Source of the DNA: Rhodoluna sp.
GTDB taxonomy: Bacteria; Actinomycetota; Actinomycetes; Actinomycetales; Microbacteriaceae
NCBI GenBank assembly: GCA_024641985.1
Contig: JAHEBZ010000002.1
Location: forward strand, 1-64,000
Direction of reading: 5' to 3'
Length of the DNA stretch: 64,000 nt
Shown one piece after another: positions 52,379-61,346 of this stretch. Each line of letters opens with the position of its first letter. The first letter of the stretch is position 1. The translations under genes were made by a program, and so were the position numbers. Below the pieces are notes generated by a model. The model was not told the DNA's origin, ran no database searches, and worked only from the letters and a program-made list of their open reading frames with translations.

Positions 52379-54439
52379 CTAAAACTGCCTAATTGTGAAG
52401 TCGGTCTCGAAATCGTAGTCAAAGTTATCGTCGGCACCCAACCTGAGTGAGGTTCCGGCTTTGACATAAAGCGGAAGCGAATCGAAACCGTGCTGCTCGG
52501 TTAGCCAACGACCGCCAGCAACACGCTCTGCCGTGAAAAAATTAACCCATTCGCCCTGTGGCAGATAAAACTCAACCAAACCTTTGGCGTTAAAAACCGG
52601 CGCAACCAAAAGGCTGTCGCCAAGCATATACTGGGCATCAAGTGCCAAGCAGGTGCGATCCTGCGGAAACTCGAGCCACATCGAACGCATCATTGGCGTG
52701 CCATCTGAGTTCGCCTGCTTAGCGGCTTGGTAAAGGTAGGGCATCAGCTGCGCTTTTAGTTTGGTGAATTTTCGAGTCACATCGACTGCCTCTTCATCGA
52801 AGGCCCAAGGCACGCGAACGCTCTCGTTGCCGTGAAGTCTAGAGTGGCTGCTGAGTAGGCCAAAGGCAACCCAACGTTTGAACACGGCAGGGTCGGGGTC
52901 TCCTTCAAACCCACCAATGTCATGGCTCCAAAAACCAAAACCACTCATGCCAAGGCTCAGGCCACCGCGAAGGCTTTCGGCCATAGATTCAAACTGCGAT
53001 GTGTTGTCTCCGCCCCAGTGCACCGGCATCTTTTGACCGCCCGCGGTGGCGCTGCGTGCAAACACAATCGCTTCACCATCGCCGTGCTGTTGCAGAAGTT
53101 CAAATACTGTCTCGTTGTAGAGCTGCGTGTAGAGGTTGTGCATCTGCTCGGCATCGCTGCCGTCGAAATAAACGGCATCGATAGGTATGCGCTCACCGAA
53201 ATCGGTTTTGAAGCAGTCAACCCCCATGTCAAGAAGCGGCTTAAGTTTGCTTTGAAACCAAGATCTTGCGCTTGGGTTGGTGAAATCAACTATTGCATTG
53301 CCTGCTTGCCAAAGATCCCATTGCCAAACGCTGCCATCGGCCCGCTTGAGCAAATATCCAAGTGCAGCTGCCTCTGCAAAGAGGGGCGATGCCTGGCCGA
53401 TGTATGGGTTGATCCAGAGGCTGATGCGAAGCCCATCGGCCTTGAGTCTCTGCAACATGCCGGCGGGGTCCGGAAACGTGCGTGGATCCCAGGTGAAATC
53501 GCACCATTGAAATTCACGCATCCAGAAGCAGTCGAAGTGAAAAACGCTTAGCGGTATGTCACGTTTTTTCATCTCTGCGATGAAAGAACCTACCGTGGCC
53601 TCATCGTAGTCGGTGACAAATGAAGTGCTGAGCCAAAGCCCAAACGACCACTTTGGCGGCACCGGGGCCCGCCCTGTTAGCGCAGTGTATTTTTTGAGAA
53701 TCTCTTTTGGTGTCGGCCCGTAAATTACAAGATATTCAACTTCTTGGCCAAGCACGCTGAACTGAACTCGTTCAACGGCTTCGCTCGCAATTTCCATCGA
53801 CACTCTGCCGGTGTGATTTATGAAAACTCCGTAGCCACCATTGGTTAGGTAGAAGGGCACGTTCTTGTATGCCTGTTCGCTTGCAGTGCCACCATCTTCG
53901 TTCCAGATGTCGACGCTTTGCCCGTTGCGAATCAGATTGGTGAAGCGTTCGCCCAAACCATAAACGTTTTCGCCAACGCCGAGGCTGATTTGCGTGTTGA
54001 AGTAACTGCTGCCATCGGCAGTTTTCATGGCGGCAAGGCTTCGGCCGCGTTGATGGGCAATAACCTCGCCAGCAGCCACAAATTCGAGATTCCAGGGGCC
54101 CTCGGTGTGCACTCGCGCGGTTAGTTTGCCCGAGGTGAAATCGGTAAATTCGGCGGCCTGAAGCACCGAGACCAGCGGGCTGTGTTCGGTTACTTCGAAC
54201 TTGATTGGTGCCTTGGCGCCCAAATGATGTGCTGCTCGAACTCGAACAACATCCTCGAGAGGGGAGTCGATGTTGAGGGTGACCGTGCCCGCGTTAAGTG
54301 TGGCGCCACGATGCGCGACAGCTTTGGTGGCGGCCAATACTTCGAGCCGATTACCGTGGTCGATAACCCGGTGCGCTTCAACAGCCGATGTTGCAACAAC
54401 GCCCTCGCGCATCAACCAGAATCCGTCAGTAAATTTCAT
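52379..54439 (-). CDS. GH31 alpha-xylosidase (YicI-like)
   Basis: A 686-residue cytoplasmic glycosidase that releases alpha-linked xylose, for example from isoprimeverose or xyloglucan oligosaccharides. After an N-terminal beta-sandwich the (beta/alpha)8 domain carries nucleophile D413 in FKTDFGERIP, a signature of alpha-xylosidases rather than alpha-glucosidases, and acid/base D478 in HWGGDNTSQ. C-terminal beta domains follow. No signal peptide is present. It lies 59 bp after the permease gene and 6 bp before GH43 in the same operon. Confidence 0.92.
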   Translation of the reverse strand: MKFTDGFWLMREGVVATSAVEAHRVIDHGNRLEVLAATKAVAHRGATLNAGTVTLNIDSPLEDVVRVRAAHHLGAKAPIKFEVTEHSPLVSVLQAAEFTDFTSGKLTARVHTEGPWNLEFVAAGEVIAHQRGRSLAAMKTADGSSYFNTQISLGVGENVYGLGERFTNLIRNGQSVDIWNEDGGTASEQAYKNVPFYLTNGGYGVFINHTGRVSMEIASEAVERVQFSVLGQEVEYLVIYGPTPKEILKKYTALTGRAPVPPKWSFGLWLSTSFVTDYDEATVGSFIAEMKKRDIPLSVFHFDCFWMREFQWCDFTWDPRTFPDPAGMLQRLKADGLRISLWINPYIGQASPLFAEAAALGYLLKRADGSVWQWDLWQAGNAIVDFTNPSARSWFQSKLKPLLDMGVDCFKTDFGERIPIDAVYFDGSDAEQMHNLYTQLYNETVFELLQQHGDGEAIVFARSATAGGQKMPVHWGGDNTSQFESMAESLRGGLSLGMSGFGFWSHDIGGFEGDPDPAVFKRWVAFGLLSSHSRLHGNESVRVPWAFDEEAVDVTRKFTKLKAQLMPYLYQAAKQANSDGTPMMRSMWLEFPQDRTCLALDAQYMLGDSLLVAPVFNAKGLVEFYLPQGEWVNFFTAERVAGGRWLTEQHGFDSLPLYVKAGTSLRLGADDNFDYDFETDFTIRQF

Positions 54440-54498
54440 TGTCGTCTCTGTTTCTGTTCGAGGGCGTTGCTGTAGGGCTTGCTAAAAGATTTTTAGCG

Positions 54499-55740
54499 TT
54501 AACTTCTGGTGAGCGATGCACCGCTTCGCTTGCGGGCGAGTGCGTCAACTGTTGCTGCAATGGCAAGCACTCCACCGGTAACCATAAAGTTCACACCGGC
54601 AGGAATGCCCAGTAGGCCTAGCCCGTTGTCGATCATGGCGATAACGAATGCACCGAGTGCCGCGTGAGCAATGCGACCGCGGCCACCGAAGAGGCTAACA
54701 CCGCCCACAACTGCAGCTGCGACAGCAGATAGAACGATAGCTTTACCCGCACTCGACTCAACGTTGCCGATGCGGCTGATGTTGAACACTCCCGAGATCA
54801 TGGCCAAGGTTGAAGTGATGATGAACGCAGTGATGCGAATGTTGGCAACCTTGATTCCCGCACGTCGAGCCGCCTCTGGGTTGCCACCAACGGCAAATAG
54901 GTGACGGCCAAAACGAGTTCTGTCTAGCAAGAATGTGCAGGCAAACAAAATAAAAATTGCCAATGGCATCACCAACGGCACCCCCTGAATAGGGTTTAGC
55001 GGGTTTAGGCTTCGTGAAACACTCAGCAGTTGCACTACGCCTCCGCCAACCGCGGCGAGTGCTGCGATTTTTATCCAGAGCAGGGCCATTGGGCGAACCG
55101 CTAGGCCGGCCTTGATGCGGCGAGTTCTATCCCACATCGCCATCGCAAAGGTCACTACCAGGCAAACTCCTAGCATTGCCCAGCCAGACCATACTGGCAA
55201 GTTTTGGTTCATGATGGCTTTAATCTCGGGCACCTCAACACGAAGCACGCCGCCTTCACCCAAAATGATGAGCATCACGCCCGGCAGGGCCAGGTAGAGC
55301 GCCAGCGAAATTACGAATGACGGCACTCCGATTTTCGCCACGAAGAAACCCACGAGCCATCCGACTGCAAGGCCAATCAAAAATGCGAAGGCCAAGTTGG
55401 CAAGCCACAAATCTGGCATGGTTTGGTTGAGCTTTACGAATACCGCCATTCCGGTGCCGGCTGTCACGCCAGCTGAAAGGTCAATTTCGCCGATCAGAAT
55501 GACAAAAACCAGAGCGGCTGTCATTGTCATCAACGTTGCCGACTGCACAAACAGGTTAGCGATGTTGATGGTGGTCAAAAAGTAGGGGCTAAGTGTTCCA
55601 AAGAGGCCAAGCAACACGAGCATTGCGCCCACGGCCGGAACAGCGCCCATTTCGCCGGCTCGCAAGCGTGAGAAATAGGCTTTAAATTGGTCGGCGGTTG
55701 AACCCTCGTGACCAGTTTTGATCGGAACTACATCAGACAT
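54499..55740 (-). CDS. Sugar/oligosaccharide ABC permease (XylH-like)
   Basis: A 413-residue CUT2-family permease with about 10-11 hydrophobic segments. ATPase-contact segments are VILIGEIDLSAGVTAGTGM (about 80-100) and AIVLSAVAAAVVGGVSLFGG (about 335-355). It is the third gene of the operon, 10 bp after the ATPase. Its association with alpha-xylosidase and GH43 suggests uptake of xylose or a xyloside rather than free ribose-type sugars. Confidence 0.9.
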   Translation of the reverse strand: MSDVVPIKTGHEGSTADQFKAYFSRLRAGEMGAVPAVGAMLVLLGLFGTLSPYFLTTINIANLFVQSATLMTMTAALVFVILIGEIDLSAGVTAGTGMAVFVKLNQTMPDLWLANLAFAFLIGLAVGWLVGFFVAKIGVPSFVISLALYLALPGVMLIILGEGGVLRVEVPEIKAIMNQNLPVWSGWAMLGVCLVVTFAMAMWDRTRRIKAGLAVRPMALLWIKIAALAAVGGGVVQLLSVSRSLNPLNPIQGVPLVMPLAIFILFACTFLLDRTRFGRHLFAVGGNPEAARRAGIKVANIRITAFIITSTLAMISGVFNISRIGNVESSAGKAIVLSAVAAAVVGGVSLFGGRGRIAHAALGAFVIAMIDNGLGLLGIPAGVNFMVTGGVLAIAATVDALARKRSGASLTRS

Positions 55741-55750
55741 CTTGGGTCTC

Positions 55751-56488
55751 CTAAAGCTTCTTGAGACCGGTAATGTAACCGATCACATCGTTGTGGTTAG
55801 TGTCTTTAGCCTCGAGTTGAGCAACCATCGTGCCCAAATACAAAACTGCAATGTCGTCGGCGACCTGAAAGACGTCGACGAGGTTGTGGCTAATCATTAG
55901 CACTGCAACACCAGAGTCGGCTAGGCGTCGAACTAGGTTAAGCACCTGTTCGGTTTGGGCTACGCCGAGGGCTGCGGTTGGTTCGTCGAGAATTACAACT
56001 TTGGCATCACGCAAAACAGACCTGGCGATAGCCACGGTCTGGCGCTGGCCACCTGAAAGCGATGAAACCTTTTGGCGAACCGACTTAACCGTTTTTACTG
56101 AAAGCGATTGAAGCGCGCGCGAAGCCTGCGCCTCCATGCTCGACTCATCTAGAGTGAGTTGAGAGATTTCTTCGCGGCCAAGAAACATGTTTTGAACGAT
56201 GTCGAGGTTCTCGCAAAGAGCCAAATCCTGATAAACAACCTCGATGCCCATTGCGCCAGATTGGCGAGCGGTGGTGATGTTAACCTCTTCGCCAGCAAAC
56301 TTTACGACTCCTTCGTCGTAAGGCTGAACGCCTGAGAGTCCCTTAATGAGGGTTGATTTGCCTGCGCCGTTGTCGCCAACCAGCGCCGTAACTTTGCCTG
56401 CATAAATTTTGAGGTCGATGCCCTTCAGAACATCAACGGGGCCGAAGCTCTTTTTTACTCCGCTGAGTTCAACGAGTGGAGTGCTCAT
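55751..56488 (-). CDS. Sugar ABC transporter ATPase, single domain
   Basis: A 245-residue single-domain ATPase: Walker A GDNGAGKST, signature LSGGQRQTV, Walker [13 protein letters not shown], switch His in MISHNLVDVF. Like the fructose system at 32480, and unlike the double-domain ATPase at 48225, it must work as a homodimer. It follows the binding-protein gene after an 85-bp gap holding a perfect hairpin. Confidence 0.92.
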   Translation of the reverse strand: MSTPLVELSGVKKSFGPVDVLKGIDLKIYAGKVTALVGDNGAGKSTLIKGLSGVQPYDEGVVKFAGEEVNITTARQSGAMGIEVVYQDLALCENLDIVQNMFLGREEISQLTLDESSMEAQASRALQSLSVKTVKSVRQKVSSLSGGQRQTVAIARSVLRDAKVVILDEPTAALGVAQTEQVLNLVRRLADSGVAVLMISHNLVDVFQVADDIAVLYLGTMVAQLEAKDTNHNDVIGYITGLKKL

Positions 56489-56517
56489 CGCTAACTTCTT
56501 TCTGCTTTGTGTTTGAT

Positions 56518-56557
56518 AAAACTTGTGCGCCGGCCAATTGACCGGCGCACAAGTTTT
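56518..56557 (-). other. Perfect 16-bp intercistronic hairpin after the binding-protein gene
   Basis: Arms AAAACTTGTGCGCCGG (56518-56533) and its exact complement (56542-56557) around an 8-nt loop. On the transcribed minus strand the stem ends in only four T residues, then ATC. It could be a partial terminator and an mRNA-stabilising element, giving more binding protein than ATPase. Confidence 0.8.
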
Positions 56558-56573
56558 TGTTGCAAATTAGTTG

Positions 56574-57614
56574 TTACTTGACGCCGTGGGTTTCACAAGC
56601 GGCAGCTACTTCTGCAGTACAGATGTCTGCTGCGGTTGCGTCGCCGTTGTCGATAACCTGCTGAACGCCATCGGCGCCAACTGATACTGGGTCAACAGCG
56701 ATGTAAGGAGTGCCATCTTCAAGGGTCTTTGAAGCGGTAACCTTTTCACCCTTTAGGATCTTTGCAATTACGTCTAGTGCAGCTGCAACCTCAAGCTTGA
56801 ACGGCTTGTAAACGGTGGCGGTCTGCTTGCCTAGAAGCACGTTCTGAAGACCAGCAACAGATGCATCCTGACCAGAGATAGGAACAACAAGGCCGTTCTT
56901 GTCAAGGATGGTGATGATTGATGCTGCGTTGTTGTCGTTAGGAGCTAGAACTGCGTCTACCTTGCCCTTTACAGCTGTGAATGCCTGCTCGAACAAAGTT
57001 CCAGCCTTTGCGCCATCCCAGGTGCCGGTCATGGTGAATGCTGCCTTAGCGCCGGCGGCATCTAGAACGCCAAGTGCGCCATCGAGGAACATCTTTGCGT
57101 TGCCGTCAGTTGGGTCACCAGATGAGTAGATGATGCTTGCGGTCTTAGGGTCTTTGCCAGCAGCGGCAAGGCCATCAAGAATCATTTGACCCTGAAGTGC
57201 GCCAACGGTGCTGTTGTCGAATGACACGTAGTAGTCGGCTCCGGCGATTGGGCGGTCGTAAGCGATAACTGGAACGCCTGCAGCCTTAGCCTTCTCGGCA
57301 ACTGCTACTGCAGCACCCTGGTGGTCGATCAAAACCATAACGCCACAACCCTTTGTCAACATTGCGTCGGCAATGGTTGCATATTTAGCTGGGTCAGCCT
57401 GGGCGTTCTGGATGTCTGCTTCGAAACCAGCCTCGGTTAGGCCAGCCTCAAGAGCCGGGCGGTCGCCAGCTTCCCAGCGGGTGCCTGAATCGGCGTCTGG
57501 AAGGATTACACACGCACGCTGCACTGCGGCGGTCTCTGCAGGTGCACAGCTTGATAGAAGCAGTGCTGAAACGGTTGCAACAACCGCTGCTGAGATCAAT
57601 GAAGTCTTCTTCAT
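56574..57614 (-). CDS. Sugar-binding lipoprotein of the xyloside ABC transporter
   Basis: A 346-residue lipoprotein with lipobox LLSSC (Cys23) and a type I binding fold (RACVILPDADSGTRWEAGDRP, PVIAYDRPIAGADYYVSFDN, VPISGQDASVAGLQNVLLGK). It resembles XylF/ChvE-type binders. It is the first gene of the operon with ATPase, permease, GH31 and GH43, so its ligand is probably xylose or a xyloside. Strong codon bias suggests high expression. GAAAGTG lies before the ATG. The upstream region is shared with the divergent ROK gene. Confidence 0.88.
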   Translation of the reverse strand: MKKTSLISAAVVATVSALLLSSCAPAETAAVQRACVILPDADSGTRWEAGDRPALEAGLTEAGFEADIQNAQADPAKYATIADAMLTKGCGVMVLIDHQGAAVAVAEKAKAAGVPVIAYDRPIAGADYYVSFDNSTVGALQGQMILDGLAAAGKDPKTASIIYSSGDPTDGNAKMFLDGALGVLDAAGAKAAFTMTGTWDGAKAGTLFEQAFTAVKGKVDAVLAPNDNNAASIITILDKNGLVVPISGQDASVAGLQNVLLGKQTATVYKPFKLEVAAALDVIAKILKGEKVTASKTLEDGTPYIAVDPVSVGADGVQQVIDNGDATAADICTAEVAAACETHGVK

Positions 57615-57741
57615 CTTTTCACTTTCTATTTTTTTGTCCGTACCTATGAGCGATCGCCCAAAGTCAACTCAAATTCTCGAGTCTGTGATTATGTTGCCCG
57701 AAACCACAAACCTTCACAAACTCAAAACCGTGCTTTTGGCT

Positions 57742-57769
57742 AACAAGTAGGTAACGTTACCTATTTGTT
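57742..57769. promoter_or_regulatory. LacI-type palindromic operator
   Basis: A perfect 16-bp palindrome TAGGTAACGTTACCTA (57748-57763), extended after one mismatch by AACAA and TTGTT. The central CG is the LacI-family hallmark. It lies between the divergent binding-protein and ROK genes, though the nearest LacI gene is 13 kb away (44106). Confidence 0.7.
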
Positions 57770-57784
57770 GTTTTAGGCAACAAT
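57764..57784. promoter_or_regulatory. ROK-type operator
   Basis: Half-sites TTTGTT and CAACAA with the same overall spacing as the xylAB operator at 5745; the strict inverted repeat is TTGTTG-N7-CAACAA (57765-57783). It lies directly upstream of the -10 of the ROK gene and abuts the LacI-type palindrome. Confidence 0.6.
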
Positions 57785-57795
57785 GCGATTTATCT

Positions 57796-57801
57796 TAGAG
57801 T
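57796..57801 (+). promoter_or_regulatory. -10 element, leaderless ROK-GH3 transcript
   Basis: TAGAGT ends 7 nt before ATG 57809; no Shine-Dalgarno sequence is present. Confidence 0.55.
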
Positions 57802-57808
57802 TCAATGT

Positions 57809-59050
57809 ATGCGCACAACCCCAAAGGCTTTTGTAGGCCAAAACCGCGATGACACGCGTGCTCATAACCTGTCGCTTGTGCTCAACATGGTGCAGCGCGA
57901 GAGCCCAATCTCGCGATCGCAACTCACTTCAACTTCGGGCCTTAATCGGTCCACAATTTCTGACTTGGTTAAAGAGCTCGAAGAGCTTGGCTTAGTTACC
58001 GAGGCTGAATCTCCCTCTGCTAATGGAGTCGGACGACCAAGCTTGATGGTCTCAGCCAGTGAAGACGTTGTGGCCTTTGCTGTGAACCCCGAAATCGACG
58101 CAACCACGGTGGCCATGGTTTCGCTTTCAGGCGATGTAAAAAAGAAAGTTCGTGTTCTCACCGGAAATCGGCCGGAAGCAGAAGACTCAATTGCCGTAGC
58201 CGCGCGTGAAATAAAGAAAATGCGCGCTGAACTTGGTGCAAATGCCAGAGTTGTTGGGGTGGGTGCAGCGATACCCGGTCAGGTTCGCGTTCGAGACGGC
58301 ATTGTGCGATTTGCGCCGCACTTAAATTGGGTAGAGGTTCCATTCGGCTCAATGTTGGCCCAGGCCACCGGGCTTCCGGTTTATGTAGATAACGACGCAT
58401 CAATAGGTTCGGACGCCGAACAAAATTTTGGCGCAGGTCGCGGCTATCAGAACATAGTCTCTATGTTTGCCGGCTCTGGAGGCATTGGGGGCGGTGTCAT
58501 TATTGAGGGCCAGCCACTGCGAGGCTCTACCGGCTACGGAGGCGAGTTGGGCCACGCGCGAATATCGAGCTCAAAGGCCGTAGATTTCTCAGGCCTTCCA
58601 GGCACGTTAGAGGCCATGGTGCGACGCGATGATTTGCTAGAAATTTTGAAGCTCGATAGTGCCACCGACGAAGAACTAGACCTAGAGCTGAGAAGGGCGC
58701 GAGCTCCGAAATCGATGCGGCTGATTGAGGCACAAACTGAATTTTTGGCCCTTGCCGTGGCGAATTATGTAAATATTTTTAATCCAGAGTTGGTCATCAT
58801 CTCAGGTTTTCTAGGGTCGCTTTTTGCATTGCAACCAGAGCGGTTCATCAAGGCTGTCAAGGCAAGCGCTCTTGCCGCACCTCAAGAAAACATTTTGATT
58901 CGTCGAGGCGAACTTGGGTCGAACGCGGTGATGCTAGGGGCGGCTGCGCTGCCGCTTGCTCGGTTACTGCAAAACCCGGCCAATTTTGTGAGCAGCACTC
59001 CGAGCTTCAAAATTTCCAGATCAGCAGCCGCGCTCGAAAAACTAAACTGA
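57809..59050 (+). CDS. ROK-family transcriptional regulator, paralogue of the xylAB regulator
   Basis: A 413-residue repressor with N-terminal winged helix (ISRSQLTSTSGLNRSTISDL) and ROK domain (AAIPGQVRVRDGIVRFAPHL, GSGGIGGGVIIEGQPLRG, GYGGELGHARIS). It shares many blocks with the regulator at 5793 and also lacks the ROK zinc cysteines. It is divergent from the xyloside ABC-GH31-GH43 operon and 4 bp upstream of GH3, so it probably controls both sides through the operator at 57764. The inducer is probably xylose or a xyloside. Confidence 0.9.
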   Translation: MRTTPKAFVGQNRDDTRAHNLSLVLNMVQRESPISRSQLTSTSGLNRSTISDLVKELEELGLVTEAESPSANGVGRPSLMVSASEDVVAFAVNPEIDATTVAMVSLSGDVKKKVRVLTGNRPEAEDSIAVAAREIKKMRAELGANARVVGVGAAIPGQVRVRDGIVRFAPHLNWVEVPFGSMLAQATGLPVYVDNDASIGSDAEQNFGAGRGYQNIVSMFAGSGGIGGGVIIEGQPLRGSTGYGGELGHARISSSKAVDFSGLPGTLEAMVRRDDLLEILKLDSATDEELDLELRRARAPKSMRLIEAQTEFLALAVANYVNIFNPELVIISGFLGSLFALQPERFIKAVKASALAAPQENILIRRGELGSNAVMLGAAALPLARLLQNPANFVSSTPSFKISRSAAALEKLN

Positions 59051-59054
59051 ACCC

Positions 59055-61292
59055 ATGTTTGACTACCAAAACTCAAAACTTTCGATCGAAGTTCGCATCG
59101 ATGACCTGCTTGCGCGCATGACCCTGCCCGAAAAAGTTGGGCAGATGTTGCAGCTCGATGCTCGCGAGGGAGTTGAGCGGTTGGTTAACGAATTCAACGT
59201 TGGCTCTATCCTGCACACCTCACCCGAAGAGATGGCTCGGGCGGGCGAATACGTAGCGGCTACGCGATTGAGAATTCCGTTGCTAACTGCCGACGACGCC
59301 ATTCACGGGCATTCGTTTTGGTCTGGAGCAACCATTTACCCGACCCAGTTGGCGATGGCCTGCAGTTGGAACTACGACCTAATCAGACAAGCCGCGCGCG
59401 AGACAGCCATCGAGGTTTCGGCAACCGGGTTGCACTGGACATTCTCGCCGGTGCTGTGCATCACACGCGATCTGCGCTGGGGCAGGGTTGGCGAAACTTT
59501 TGGAGAAGACCCATACCTAATCGGTGAGTTTGGTTCGGCGATGGTTAAGGGATACCAGGGCGATGGGCTTGCAGACAAAACCGCAGTTTTGGCGACCGCA
59601 AAGCACTTTGCCGGTTATTCAGAGACTCAGGGTGGGCGCGACGCGAGCGAAGCCGATTTGAGCCCCCGCAAATTGCGCTCGTGGTTCTTGCCACCATTTG
59701 AGCGAGTGGCCCGCGAAGGTTGCCGCACCTTTATGTTGGGCTATCAAAGCATTGACGGTGTGCCCATAACGGCAAATAAATGGCTGCTAAACGATGTGCT
59801 TAAGGGCGAGTGGGGCTTTGCCGGAACCCTGGTGACCGATTGGGATAACGTTGGCCGAATGGTTTGGGAACAGAAGACCCAGGCAAGCCACATGCACGCC
59901 GCTGCGACCGCAATTAACGCGGGTAACGATCTGGTTATGACCACCTGGCAGTTTTATCAGGGAGCTCAAGACGCCGTGGCAAATGGGTTGATTGGCGAGG
60001 GTCAAATCGATGAGGCAGTTCGCAGAATATTGCGACTCAAATTTGAACTTGGGCTGTTTGAAGACCCTCGTTTGCCAGATCTAAAAACGCAATCTCAAGT
60101 TATTGGGGCGGCCGAACATGCGCTTACAAACCTCGAGCTGGCCCGAAGGTCTCTAGTTTTGTTGGCCAACGATGAAACCTTGCCACTGCAAACCAAGCAG
60201 CCAATGCGGCTAGCGGTGGTTGGCCCAAACGCTAACGATGCCCAAAACCAGCTTGGCGACTGGGCTGGCAACTCGGGGCAGATCAACTGGATGCCCGACG
60301 GCCACCCCCGTGACCTAATAGAAACGGTCTTGGACGGCCTCGAACGCTTAGTGCCTAGCGATTGGAAAGTTAGCTATGCCAAGGGTGCCGAAATTGCCCA
60401 GTTTGAAGTAGACCCACTTGGTGAGACCTATGAGGACGGTCAACCAAGGCCTCCGATTGTGGTGGCTGCAAAGCCCAACGAAGCTCTGCTAGATGAGGCG
60501 TTGGCTTTGGCTGCAAATTCCGATTTGGTGGTGGCTGTGGTGGGTGACTGCATCCCCTTGATTGGCGAATACCGTTCAACGGCGACCCTCGAATTGGTTG
60601 GTAGCCAAATTGAATTACTCGACCGTTTGGCGGCGACAGGCAAAAAAATGGTCGTTGTGGTCATATCAAGCAAACCGATGGTGCTGCCCGAGTCTGCAAT
60701 AAACGCGGCTGCAATCATTCAGGCATTCAACCCTGGCATGCGCGGAGGGCAGGCAATCGCCGAGTTGATTCTTGGTCACATTGAGCCTTCGGGCCGCTTG
60801 CCAATCAGTTTTGCGCGCCACGTTGGCCAGCAACCTATCTATTACAACCAAATTCGCGGGCAGCACGGCGATAGATATGCCGACTACACGCAAGACCCCT
60901 TGTTTGCGTTTGGCTTTGGCTTGTCTTACTCAAAGATCAACTACACAAACCTTCGGCTGGCGGCAAACACTCTGGGCGCGGATGACACACTTCGAGCCAC
61001 AGTCGCGCTAACCAACGTGGGCATGCGACCGGTGTTAGAAACCGTGCAGGCCTACATTTCAGATGCAATTACCAGCGTGACCTGGGCCACCAAAGAACTC
61101 AAAGGCTATCGCCAAATTTTAGTTCAGCCAGGCGAGTCGGTTGATGTGAACCTAGAGATTGCGGTTGCCGAATTTAGCCTGGTGAACGCGGCCGGGCATC
61201 GGGTTGTTGAGCTCGGCGAGTTTAATTTATTGGTTGGCGCAAGTTCTCGGGCTCAAGACCTGCTTGTTGCTCGGTTCGAAGTGAACCGATAG
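59055..61292 (+). CDS. GH3 beta-xylosidase/beta-glucosidase
   Basis: A 745-residue cytoplasmic glycosidase. The N-terminal barrel contains DDAIHGHSFW, KHFAGYSE and the predicted nucleophile D262 in LVTDWDNVGR. The C-terminal alpha/beta sandwich (about 370-580) and a fibronectin III-like domain (about 640-745) complete the BglX-type three-domain layout. No signal peptide is present. Family members hydrolyse beta-glucosides, beta-xylosides or both; the xylose-related neighbours favour beta-xyloside or xyloglucan-derived beta-glucoside substrates. It starts 4 bp after the ROK gene, in one operon. Confidence 0.9.
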   Translation: MFDYQNSKLSIEVRIDDLLARMTLPEKVGQMLQLDAREGVERLVNEFNVGSILHTSPEEMARAGEYVAATRLRIPLLTADDAIHGHSFWSGATIYPTQLAMACSWNYDLIRQAARETAIEVSATGLHWTFSPVLCITRDLRWGRVGETFGEDPYLIGEFGSAMVKGYQGDGLADKTAVLATAKHFAGYSETQGGRDASEADLSPRKLRSWFLPPFERVAREGCRTFMLGYQSIDGVPITANKWLLNDVLKGEWGFAGTLVTDWDNVGRMVWEQKTQASHMHAAATAINAGNDLVMTTWQFYQGAQDAVANGLIGEGQIDEAVRRILRLKFELGLFEDPRLPDLKTQSQVIGAAEHALTNLELARRSLVLLANDETLPLQTKQPMRLAVVGPNANDAQNQLGDWAGNSGQINWMPDGHPRDLIETVLDGLERLVPSDWKVSYAKGAEIAQFEVDPLGETYEDGQPRPPIVVAAKPNEALLDEALALAANSDLVVAVVGDCIPLIGEYRSTATLELVGSQIELLDRLAATGKKMVVVVISSKPMVLPESAINAAAIIQAFNPGMRGGQAIAELILGHIEPSGRLPISFARHVGQQPIYYNQIRGQHGDRYADYTQDPLFAFGFGLSYSKINYTNLRLAANTLGADDTLRATVALTNVGMRPVLETVQAYISDAITSVTWATKELKGYRQILVQPGESVDVNLEIAVAEFSLVNAAGHRVVELGEFNLLVGASSRAQDLLVARFEVNR

Positions 61293-61346
61293 GCCGATTG
61301 CCTGCGTGCGTAAGCCTGCCAGGCGAATGGCGATTAGTCTAAGTCG

